8,124 nt of DNA from CAYWMQ01 sp964459635 (GCA_964459635.1 CAYWMQ010000035.1:1-8124), one strand, 5' to 3'. Shown: positions 1 to 5,053, counted from the first letter of the stretch. A program made the numbers and translations. The notes: generated from the letters alone by a model not told the origin.

Positions 1-659
1 CCAAGCCTCCCCGCGCGCGCAGGGTCATCTGAAAATGCTTCGTATACTCTTCCCCAGCGTATATCACTCGGCAGGTCGAGCGAGGGAGCGAAGTTCCAGC
101 GCACACCGGTTGCTAAAAGCTCGCGTGCCGTCGCGCGCCCTATGGCTTCCACAAGCTCCTCGTCGTCCGCCGCGCCAAGCGCTATCTGGTGTGGGAAAAT
201 AGTGGCGCCCTGTACGTTGCCATGGCCGTGCACTGCGTCCACTCCATAGAGGAGCGGTATGCCTACGCGAGATCGCAGAGCTGCATCTTCGTACGCATCA
301 ATCATGGCGCGCCAACCCTCGGGTCCCGCATCATCGGGTTTTGCCCCCGCACCACTTAAGAGCGCGCCGATGCCATACCGTGCGATATCTTCAATGTCGT
401 GAATGCTGTTTTTTTCGACAAGCGCGAGCTGGGCCGCCTTTTCTTCAATGGTCATGTACGACAAAAGATCAGCGATACGCTCGGCGGTAGAGACGTCCGC
501 ACGCCGATACAAAGCATCCGCAGGCGGCGGGAGTGTCTGCGCAGTGCGCCACGCACCATATAAAAGGTAGAGCGCGCACGCGAGTACAAACGCTGCCGTG
601 GCTAGCAGCGCGTGCTTTTTGGTGAATACATGAGCGCGTATGTCGTTACTTTGTCGCAC
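1..659 (-). CDS. Family 3 glycoside hydrolase (beta-glucosidase/exo-glucanase type), membrane-anchored, C-terminus beyond window
   Basis: The minus-strand frame is open for 219 codons and runs off the left edge. Residues about 16-37 form a hydrophobic segment after a Lys-Lys pair, which suggests a signal anchor with the enzyme outside the membrane. From about residue 57 the protein matches the GH3 (beta/alpha)8 domain: MTIEEKAAQL (69-78), then RVGIPLLYGVDAVHGHGN (131-148), GATIFPHQIALGA (151-163), and NFAPSLDLPSDIRWGRVYEAF (189-209, two-residue breaks conserved). The GVDAVHGHGN and ATIFPH blocks closely resemble plant and bacterial beta-glucan exohydrolases. GH3 enzymes release terminal beta-linked sugars by a retaining mechanism; the nucleophile Asp lies further downstream and is not visible, so substrate cannot be decided. 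The frame is closed by TAA upstream, and the only plausible start is GTG at 659. A TATACT box lies 7 nt before it and there is no Shine-Dalgarno sequence. Confidence 0.85.
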   Translation of the reverse strand, partial: MRQSNDIRAHVFTKKHALLATAAFVLACALYLLYGAWRTAQTLPPPADALYRRADVSTAERIADLLSYMTIEEKAAQLALVEKNSIHDIEDIARYGIGALLSGAGAKPDDAGPEGWRAMIDAYEDAALRSRVGIPLLYGVDAVHGHGNVQGATIFPHQIALGAADDEELVEAIGRATARELLATGVRWNFAPSLDLPSDIRWGRVYEAFSDDPARAGRL

Positions 660-666
660 GTAGCTA

Positions 667-672
667 AGTATA
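667..672 (-). promoter_or_regulatory. -10 box TATACT, probable leaderless start of the GH3 gene
   Basis: TATACT on the minus strand is followed by 7 nt (tagctac) and then the GTG start codon. Transcription would begin at or next to the start codon. No good -35 hexamer is visible; the upstream stretch is A-rich (six A residues). The spacing matches that seen before rpmF and dnaE in this window. Confidence 0.5.
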
Positions 673-761
673 CCTTTTTTCCCCGACGTTTCTTAGGCTC
701 GCGGCCACATTTCGCCTGCTCACGTCTCTTCTTTCTTTTTTCACTTTTCGTTTTTCTCTTT

Positions 762-1472
762 CTACGCCCAGCCTTTCACTTCCAGAGCTTTTCGGGCGGC
801 CATTTGTTCGCCCTCCTGCTTAGCCTTCCCCTCACCTGTCGCGACAAGCTCACTGCCCAGATACACGCCGACCGTGAAGTGTTTGTCGTGGTCGGGTCCT
901 TCTTCTTTCAAAATGGCATAGCTTGGTGTCACTGACACACGCTCTTGCGCCTCCTCTTGGAAACGACTCTTGCTGTCCTGCCACAAGCGCTTGCTCACGA
1001 TCTCGTCGCAGAGTGGGAAAATATGCCGTGCGATAAAGCCCTGTGCCGCATCGTACCCCTGGTCGAGGTATATGGCGCCGATGAGAGCTTCGAACGTGTT
1101 CGCAAGAATGTACTGGCGTGCGCGGCCAACATCCTTTGACTCGCCACGCGAAAGCCTCAGGTATTCGTTCATGCCGAGCTTGGTGGCGGCCCCCGAAATG
1201 GTGACTGTGTTCACGAGTGCCGCACGATACGCAGTAAGGTCACCCTCAGTCTTGTCAGGGTACTTGTCAAAAAGAAAGCGTGTTACCACGAGCTCAAGCA
1301 CGGCATCGCCCAGAAACTCAAGCCGCTCGTTGTGGTCCACGGTCTCACCGCGGTGTTCGTTCACGTACGAACGATGCGTGAACGCGGTGCGCAGAAGCAT
1401 CGCGTCTTTGAATGTGAAGCCGAGTATCGACTGAAAGGTCGATGTGTCCCGGACCGTAAACTCATCTGCCAT
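762..1472 (-). CDS. rnc: Ribonuclease III
   Basis: Double-strand-specific endoribonuclease that matures rRNA precursors and cleaves structured mRNAs in the cytoplasm, acting as a homodimer. The 236-residue length is normal for bacterial RNase III. Residues about 10-155 form the endonuclease domain with the signature NERLEFLGDAV at 48-58; Glu52 and Asp56 correspond to E. coli Glu41 and Asp45. The second catalytic block is ANTFEALIGAIYLD from about 124; Glu128 matches E. coli Glu117, while Asn125 stands where E. coli has Asp114. A double-stranded RNA binding domain follows (about 167-233), ending in the usual Ala-rich helix (AARKAL). The ATG at 1472 lies 7 nt after the nusB-Nudix stop, with no clear Shine-Dalgarno sequence, so translation is probably coupled to that gene in one operon. 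Confidence 0.97.
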   Translation of the reverse strand: MADEFTVRDTSTFQSILGFTFKDAMLLRTAFTHRSYVNEHRGETVDHNERLEFLGDAVLELVVTRFLFDKYPDKTEGDLTAYRAALVNTVTISGAATKLGMNEYLRLSRGESKDVGRARQYILANTFEALIGAIYLDQGYDAAQGFIARHIFPLCDEIVSKRLWQDSKSRFQEEAQERVSVTPSYAILKEEGPDHDKHFTVGVYLGSELVATGEGKAKQEGEQMAARKALEVKGWA

Positions 1473-1479
1473 ACTATGC

Positions 1480-2427
1480 TTAAGGGGTATTTGCGGGTGC
1501 CGACTCGGGAGCTTTGGTGCCCAGCAAAATGTTGATGGCCTTGGTAATGATAGTGAGGATGTCGTGGTAGAAATTCAGCTCAAGTATGTCAGCGAGCCGG
1601 AACCAACGAGCATCATCAAGCCCGCCCTTCTCTTCCAGCTGAATATCCGTGAAAGCGCTCTCAGTGAGGAAGTACGAGACGTGCTTGCGTATCTTACCCT
1701 TTTCCGGGTTGCTCGCAACGTACTCGTTCTCGCCCAGCTTCTCTATCACAGTAATGTCAAGGCCAAGCTCTTGCTTTATCTCACGTACCACCGCGTCTTC
1801 CGGGGTCTCATTCTCCTCTACGCCCCCCTTGGAAAGGGTCCAGTGCCCGAACACATCGTGCACGAGCGCAACATATATGTCGCCCTTCTCCCGGGCAAAA
1901 ATGACAGCGCCCGCCTTACGCTCCACAGGCATTTTCTCGTATGGCACCTGTGGGCGCTGGGGCTTGTTCTTCTTCGAGGCCTCATGTTTGCCCGGCTCTC
2001 CCAGCTCTTTATATACAAACCCTAGCACGCCGTTCACAAAGCGACCGGATGAATCGCCGCCAAAATTCTTTGCCAGCTCAATGGCTTCATTGATTGCAAC
2101 CTTTGCGGGCACTTCGCTCCTGTCCGCAAACAAGAGTTCGTAAAGGCCGATACGCAGGATGTTGCGGTCTACGCGGGAGATTTTTTCGATGGGCCACTCG
2201 GGGGCCGCTTTCACGATAATAAGGTCGAGGTCGGGCTGTTTTTCAAGCACCCCATGCATGAGGCGAGACATGAAGGGCATGTCGCGGCCGTCCGGTGCAA
2301 ATTCAGTGACGTTGCGCTCAAGGATCTCGTCGGGTTTATGTGTTTGGCTGCGCCCCTCTTCGACACTCGCATCCCACTCAAAGAGCGTTTGGAGAACGAT
2401 GGACCGTGAGAGGTGTCTATTCGCCAT
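1480..2427 (-). CDS. nusB: NusB antitermination factor fused to a C-terminal Nudix hydrolase domain
   Basis: A 315-residue, two-domain protein. Residues about 1-143 are NusB: MANRHLSRSIVLQTLFEWD at the start, SRVDRNILRIGLYELLF (84-100) and the C-terminal NEAIELAKNFGG followed by GRFVNGVLG (113-136). NusB pairs with NusE (S10) on boxA RNA for antitermination, mainly in rRNA operons. A basic, Pro-rich linker (about 144-168) leads to a Nudix domain (about 170-300). Its box runs from Gly201 to Leu223, with E207, R215, E216, E220 and G222 in register; Gln219 replaces the first Glu of the usual EE pair. Nudix enzymes hydrolyse nucleoside diphosphates linked to another group; the substrate here is unknown. 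An in-frame ATG 18 codons upstream exists, but NusB homology begins at the chosen start. The fusion is uninterrupted by any stop. Confidence 0.93.
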   Translation of the reverse strand: MANRHLSRSIVLQTLFEWDASVEEGRSQTHKPDEILERNVTEFAPDGRDMPFMSRLMHGVLEKQPDLDLIIVKAAPEWPIEKISRVDRNILRIGLYELLFADRSEVPAKVAINEAIELAKNFGGDSSGRFVNGVLGFVYKELGEPGKHEASKKNKPQRPQVPYEKMPVERKAGAVIFAREKGDIYVALVHDVFGHWTLSKGGVEENETPEDAVVREIKQELGLDITVIEKLGENEYVASNPEKGKIRKHVSYFLTESAFTDIQLEEKGGLDDARWFRLADILELNFYHDILTIITKAINILLGTKAPESAPANTP

Positions 2428-2443
2428 GTTTGCGCGTATGCTC

Positions 2444-2468
2444 AAAAAAGTACCGACAGCCGCGGCAC
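2444..2468 (-). terminator. Possible intrinsic terminator or attenuator between rpmF and nusB
   Basis: In minus-strand sense, GTGCCG pairs with CGGTAC (one G-U pair) across a 7-nt loop and is followed directly by six T residues. The run ends 16 nt before the nusB start codon. The stem is short, so strength is uncertain. It could end part of the rpmF transcripts or attenuate nusB-rnc expression. Confidence 0.4.
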
Positions 2469-2499
2469 ATAAACCATGCATAGTATGGCTTATGGTGCG

Positions 2500-2802
2500 C
2501 TACTGTTTCTTTTCTGCTCCGCTCGCCGGAGCTGCTGCGTCTTTGGTGTGTGTGTGGCCCTTCGCTGCCGTCGTGGTCTTCTTGGCGGATGGAGCCTTCT
2601 TCGCCTTTTTGGCCGGGGTCGCTTTTGTTGCACTCTTCTTCACGGGGAGTACTTGCTTACCACGGTACATGCCTGTCTCCGGGTCTGCAAAATGGCGACG
2701 GCGCGTGCCTGTCGCTGTTTTGACGAGGCCGGTGACCTTGATACGGTCGTGCGCCCGGCGGCTCGCGGTCTTGCTGTGGCTTATGTGCATGCGTACTGAC
2801 AT
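2500..2802 (-). CDS. rpmF: Large-subunit ribosomal protein L32 with a Lys/Ala-rich C-terminal tail
   Basis: A 100-residue protein. Residues 1-56 resemble bL32: an N-terminal basic stretch with SHSKTASRRAHDR (8-20), and the C-terminal signature GMYRGKQVLPVK (44-55). L32 is a small protein of the large ribosomal subunit near the peptidyl transferase region. Many L32 proteins carry a CxxC...CxxC zinc ribbon; this one has no cysteine, the positions being occupied by KTATG and ADPETG. The remaining 44 residues are low-complexity, rich in Lys, Ala and Thr and similar in composition to histone H1 tails; typical L32 is about 55-65 residues in all. The start at 2802 was preferred to the longer frame (2874) because L32 homology begins here and a promoter abuts it. 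It is the first gene of the rpmF-nusB-rnc cluster. Confidence 0.85.
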   Translation of the reverse strand: MSVRMHISHSKTASRRAHDRIKVTGLVKTATGTRRRHFADPETGMYRGKQVLPVKKSATKATPAKKAKKAPSAKKTTTAAKGHTHTKDAAAPASGAEKKQ

Positions 2803-2809
2803 ACCAAAC

Positions 2810-2838
2810 ACTATAGCGGTAGAATGCTTTTTTTGCAA
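2810..2838 (-). promoter_or_regulatory. Sigma-70-type promoter of rpmF, probably leaderless
   Basis: On the minus strand, TTGCAA (2833-2838) and TATAGT (2810-2815) are separated by exactly 17 nt. Only 7 nt (gtttggt) separate the -10 box from the ATG of rpmF, leaving no room for a ribosome binding site. Confidence 0.7.
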
Positions 2839-3007
2839 GGTTTTTTCGCGAGGGTGTGGACAAGGTGGAAACATACAAACGCGAAAACGACGAAAACCTA
2901 AAAACGTAAGAATTAGCGGGGTACAGATGCGGCACAGTGGTGAGACTACGGATCTGAAACTTTCAGAATGCAGCTACGAGAAATAGTGCTTTGATCCACA
3001 ACCTTAC
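2839..3007. other. Intergenic stretch between rpmF promoter and rnhB 3' end; no gene recognised
   Basis: Both flanking genes read leftward. The only structure seen is a 7-nt inverted repeat with a 1-nt centre (TCTGAAA/TTTCAGA, 2953-2967) without a following T-run. I could not fold the segment into a tRNA and saw no convincing coding frame. Confidence 0.4.
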
Positions 3008-3604
3008 TCAACACCACGCTTTGCAGAAGCTCGCCCGATGGAGCGGCGAGAGCCCGTGCGTGCGCACCGCCTCTCTGTGTCGCAACGTGCCGTAGCCTTT
3101 GTGCACGGCAAAACCGTACGCTGGGTACTGTCGGGCAAGGCGTACCATGTATCTGTCGCGTGTGACCTTTGCGAGTATCGCGGCGGCGGAGATGAGAGGC
3201 TCGGTCGCGTCGCCGTGGATGATGGTGCGCTGCATGGTGTACAGCGCGGGAGCGTGCAGCCCCCCGTCGAGGAGCACGCAGGCGCTTGTGGGCGACACGT
3301 CGACGCTTGCAAGGGCACGCGAGAGAGCGCGCTCCACCGCAGGCACTATGCCGATACGGTCAATGACCGCAGCACTCGTCATCGCCACAGCGTAGCGCGC
3401 ACGGGGGAGCGTGGTGAGCACGGCGTACCACGCTTCCCGCTCTGCTTCGGAGAGTGTCTTAGAATCACGTATCCCTTTGAGGGCACGCATGCGAAAGCCC
3501 GGCAGCGCGACAAACACACCAACGGCCACCGGCCCCGCCAAGGGCCCCCGCCCCGCTTCGTCAATGCCGACAAGGTATGTGGCCATACCTTTCCATCGTA
3601 CCAT
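3008..3604 (-). CDS. rnhB: Ribonuclease HII
   Basis: Cleaves RNA in RNA-DNA hybrids and excises single ribonucleotides left in DNA. The 198-residue chain carries all family blocks: YLVGIDEAGRGPLAGPV (10-26) with Asp15 and Glu16, RDSKTLSEAERE (46-57), VLLDGG (110-115) with Asp113, SAAAILAKVTRDRYM (139-153) with Asp150, and YGFAVHKGYGT (163-173) followed by HGLSPLHRASF. The DEDD catalytic set is complete. The start at 3604 has AGGTG five bases upstream; another ATG at 3586 lies nearer the first motif, and a third at 3649 would add 15 residues, most of them encoded by the palindrome at 3616-3642. That palindrome and the divergent transposase gene occupy the space where the native promoter would be expected. 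A TATAGG overlapping the palindrome edge is a weak -10 candidate. The stop is TGA. Confidence 0.95.
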   Translation of the reverse strand: MVRWKGMATYLVGIDEAGRGPLAGPVAVGVFVALPGFRMRALKGIRDSKTLSEAEREAWYAVLTTLPRARYAVAMTSAAVIDRIGIVPAVERALSRALASVDVSPTSACVLLDGGLHAPALYTMQRTIIHGDATEPLISAAAILAKVTRDRYMVRLARQYPAYGFAVHKGYGTLRHREAVRTHGLSPLHRASFCKAWC

Positions 3605-3615
3605 GTCCACACCTA

Positions 3616-3642
3616 TATGTTCGACTTCGTAAGTCGAACATA
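3616..3642 (+). repeat. REP-like palindrome, copy 1 (5' of transposase, upstream of rnhB)
   Basis: Two perfect 12-nt arms (3616-3627 and 3631-3642) enclose the loop CGT. The core arm ATGTTCGACTT is shared with the other two copies. It fills about half of the 51-nt gap between the divergent rnhB and transposase starts, so it lies in the 5' region of both. Confidence 0.9.
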
Positions 3643-3655
3643 GTAGCATAAGCCG

Positions 3656-4327
3656 ATGGAGTTGTGGCATGCACTCAACAGGGGTGTGGATAAAAGGACT
3701 ATCTTCATGGATAGTAGCGATCGCACACGGTTCATCCATGACCTCTATGCATTCAACGACAGACGACCGGCGGCCAACACGTGGCGTCCTATTGCACAAG
3801 GCAACATGTTCGACTTCGTAAGTCGAACATGTGAGCAAGAGCGCATCCCGCTTGTCGATGTACACGGCTGGTGTTTGATGGGAAATCATTATCATCTTCT
3901 GCTGTCAGAACGTGAGGAGGGTGGACTTGTTCTCTTCATGCGCAAACTTAATGTCGGCTATGCTAAATATTTTAACGAGCGCTACAATCGCACCGGAACC
4001 CTATTCCAGGGAAGAAGTAAGAAGATACTGATCGAGCGCAGCGAGCATTTCTTGCATATACTTCACTACATTCACTTAAATCCTCTAGACCTTCATGCAA
4101 ACTCCCGCGAGTGGCGCACGCACAAGATTGTGAATGCAAACTCTGCACTTGACCGGCTTGCGCAATATCGCTGGAGTAGCTACCAAGATTATTGCGGCAA
4201 TAAGAATTTTCCGTCCATTCTGACCAAGACGGTGTACCAGAACATGTTCGGAGATTATCGAAAGGCGCTTGAGAAATATGTTCGCAGTATTGAGTTCGGA
4301 CCCATACAGGACTTAACGCTGGAATAA
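3656..4327 (+). CDS. REP-associated tyrosine transposase (RAYT, Y1/HUH, IS200-like family)
   Basis: A 223-residue single-strand DNA transposase of the Y1_Tnp family, expected to nick and join DNA at hairpins through a covalent 5'-phosphotyrosine. The N-terminus shows HALNRGVDKRTIF (5-17). The HUH metal site is H78-Y79-H80 in LMGNHYHLLL (74-83). YAKYFNERYNRTGTLFQGR (102-120) follows, and the likely nucleophile is Tyr138 in YIHLNPLDL (138-146). All key positions are present and the frame is unbroken, so the enzyme may be active. Residues 51-58 (MFDFVSRT) are encoded by a copy of the element's own palindrome, in a linker before the HUH strand that varies in length among relatives as I recall them. 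No Shine-Dalgarno is visible; TAGCAT lies 6 nt before the ATG. It is divergent from rnhB. Confidence 0.9.
   Translation: MELWHALNRGVDKRTIFMDSSDRTRFIHDLYAFNDRRPAANTWRPIAQGNMFDFVSRTCEQERIPLVDVHGWCLMGNHYHLLLSEREEGGLVLFMRKLNVGYAKYFNERYNRTGTLFQGRSKKILIERSEHFLHILHYIHLNPLDLHANSREWRTHKIVNANSALDRLAQYRWSSYQDYCGNKNFPSILTKTVYQNMFGDYRKALEKYVRSIEFGPIQDLTLE
3804..3832 (+). repeat. REP-like palindrome, copy 2 (inside the transposase reading frame)
   Basis: Two perfect 13-nt arms (3804-3816 and 3820-3832) enclose the loop CGT. The 25-nt core is identical to copies 1 and 3. It is translated in frame as MFDFVSRT, residues 51-58 of the transposase, without adding a stop. Confidence 0.9.
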
Positions 4328-4364
4328 CGTACTTTCACGGCGGAGCTCAAATAATGGTACGCGC

Positions 4365-4413
4365 CATCTGCCCCTTATGTTCGACTTCGTAAGTCGAACA
4401 TAAGGGGCAGATG
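4365..4413 (+). repeat. REP-like palindrome, copy 3 (3' of transposase), extended 49-nt hairpin
   Basis: Two perfect 23-nt arms (4365-4387 and 4391-4413) enclose the loop CGT. The inner part matches copies 1 and 2; the outer part of the arm (CATCTGCCCCTT) is unique to this copy. No T-run follows, so it is not a typical intrinsic terminator, though a transcript would fold strongly. Confidence 0.95.
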
Positions 4414-4426
4414 CTGTTGGACGGGA

Positions 4427-4475
4427 CAATGACCCCCGCCCCGCTTCGTCTGTGCCGACTATGTGTCCCACAGAG
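4427..4475 (-). pseudogene. Remnant resembling the 5' end of an RNase HII gene
   Basis: In minus-strand sense the segment reads VGHIVGTDEAGRG, closely matching MATYLVGIDEAGRG of the intact rnhB. At the DNA level an 18-nt block (4433-4450) is identical to 3545-3562 and a 7-nt block beside it (4453-4459) matches 3565-3571. The similarity stops just after the motif, about 14 nt before the long palindrome, and an in-frame stop lies upstream of it (TAG, about 4489), so it is not a working gene. It is either a partial duplicate or the cut-off start of an earlier rnhB. Confidence 0.65.
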
Positions 4476-4525
4476 CAAGTGTGCCACTAGAGCCGGGCAT
4501 GTGCGGAGTGGGCGCGAGAAAGAAC

Positions 4526-4555
4526 ATGGGCATCGCACGTGCGATGCCCATTTTT
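4526..4555 (+). terminator. Intrinsic terminator after the transposase, possibly bidirectional
   Basis: A perfect 26-nt palindrome (4526-4551, arm ATGGGCATCGCAC) is followed on the plus strand by TTTT; with the last base of the palindrome this makes five T residues. It lies between the plus-strand transposase and the convergent minus-strand gene ending at 4575. On the minus strand the downstream sequence is only moderately T-rich (gttcttt), so termination in that direction is less certain. Confidence 0.7.
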
Positions 4556-4574
4556 GAGAACGCCTGCCGGCGTG

Positions 4575-4964
4575 CTACCGCTCACCTGCGCAGAGGTTAC
4601 GAACGCACGTAACATTGCAGCCGTCCATAATACTGAAGTCCTGAGTTACTTCTATTGTGCTCTGATCTTGCACATTGATCTTGACCAGCGCCCCGCTGTC
4701 TACTGAGACGAGACGCACTGGCTTGCCGCTGGACCAGTCGGGATACGACTGCGCGGCAATATAGAACTCAAGAACCGGCTCTGCATCGCAGTTGCGCACG
4801 TACGTCGTATACTGCTTGTGCTTGTGCTCGACCTCTACTTCCCTCGGCAAAACGGACAGCGCAATTTGTGCCGTTTTCGGCCTCGCCGGACGTTGGATTA
4901 TAACCATATCACCGTTTAGCCACGCCGGAAACGCCGCAGGGTCGATATAAAACGTGAGTCTCAT
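4575..4964 (-). CDS. Hypothetical protein, 129 residues, unrecognised
   Basis: I do not recognise this family. The start is well fixed: AAGGAGGT lies 7 nt before the ATG at 4964, and a consensus promoter lies upstream. A longer frame open to 5102 would run across the promoter and into dnaE, so it was not used. The protein begins MRLTFYIDPAAFPAWLNG and has alternating polar and hydrophobic residues suggesting mostly beta strands. There is no signal peptide or membrane segment. There is a Lys/His patch (EVEVEHKHKQY, 42-52) and several Cys residues, two near the C-terminus (CNVTC). Two stretches, FYIDPAAFPAWLNGDMV and FYIAAQSYPDWSSGKPV, resemble each other (FYI-x-x-x-x-(F/Y)-P-x-W-x-x-G), suggesting an internal duplication. 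It is divergent from dnaE. Confidence 0.75.
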   Translation of the reverse strand: MRLTFYIDPAAFPAWLNGDMVIIQRPARPKTAQIALSVLPREVEVEHKHKQYTTYVRNCDAEPVLEFYIAAQSYPDWSSGKPVRLVSVDSGALVKINVQDQSTIEVTQDFSIMDGCNVTCVRNLCAGER

Positions 4965-4971
4965 CAAGTAC

Positions 4972-4979
4972 CTCCTTAG
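4972..4979 (-). promoter_or_regulatory. Strong Shine-Dalgarno sequence of the 129-residue gene
   Basis: On the minus strand AAGGAGGT is followed by 7 nt and then ATG (4964). It is the only clear full-strength ribosome binding site in the window and settles the start codon. Confidence 0.85.
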
Positions 4980-4997
4980 TGCAGACCTCACGAGAAG

Positions 4998-5026
4998 ACT
5001 ATACGTATCATGTATGCTTCTGTCAA
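4998..5026 (-). promoter_or_regulatory. Consensus sigma-70 promoter of the 129-residue gene
   Basis: On the minus strand TTGACA (5021-5026) and TATAGT (4998-5003) are 17 nt apart. The -35 box is perfect and the -10 box has five of six consensus bases. Transcription would start near 4991, leaving a leader of about 27 nt that contains the Shine-Dalgarno sequence. Confidence 0.85.
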
Positions 5027-5044
5027 TAAATGACCGGCGGTATA

Positions 5045-5053
5045 TGCTATACT
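5045..5053 (+). promoter_or_regulatory. Extended -10 promoter of dnaE, probably leaderless
   Basis: TGC followed by TATACT (5048-5053) forms an extended -10 element; no good -35 is visible at the expected distance. Only 6 nt (gctcgc) separate it from the dnaE ATG at 5060 and there is no Shine-Dalgarno. It lies beside the opposing -35 box at 5021-5026, so the two promoters may compete. Confidence 0.6.

Larger units (their letters stand above)
3616..4413 (+). mobile_element. RAYT/REP-type element: HUH transposase gene framed by two like-oriented palindromes
   Basis: The unit consists of a palindrome (3616-3642), a Y1/HUH transposase gene starting 13 nt later, and a second palindrome (4365-4413) starting 37 nt after the stop codon. 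A third copy lies inside the gene. This matches the known layout of REP-associated tyrosine transposases beside their REP hairpins. The loop CGT is the same in all copies, so orientation can be read and is the same throughout. The gene looks less GC-rich than rnhB and dnaE, which fits acquisition. Outer boundaries are inferred from the palindromes; no direct target duplication was found. Confidence 0.7.

Noticed and set aside
679..759. Small minus-strand frame of about 26 codons between rnc and the GH3 gene, starting GTG
   Set aside because: Purine-rich, low complexity, with no ribosome binding site or recognisable protein; it ends within the GH3 promoter.
2428..2481. Longer nusB start at 2481
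   Set aside because: The extra 18 residues precede the NusB homology and would span the hairpin and T-run between rpmF and nusB.
2900..2990. Possible tRNA-like segment downstream of rnhB
   Set aside because: No TTCGA-type T-loop, no acceptor pairing and no CCA were found.
3605..3895. N-terminal extension of rnhB to an upstream ATG at 3895
   Set aside because: The extension would run antisense through the transposase gene. RNase HII homology starts at about 3586, and starts at 3604 (AGGTG upstream) or 3649 are more plausible.
4347..4538. 63-codon minus-strand frame containing CSTYEVEH
   Set aside because: It is made of the palindrome, the rnhB remnant read in another frame, and the terminator; no independent support for coding.
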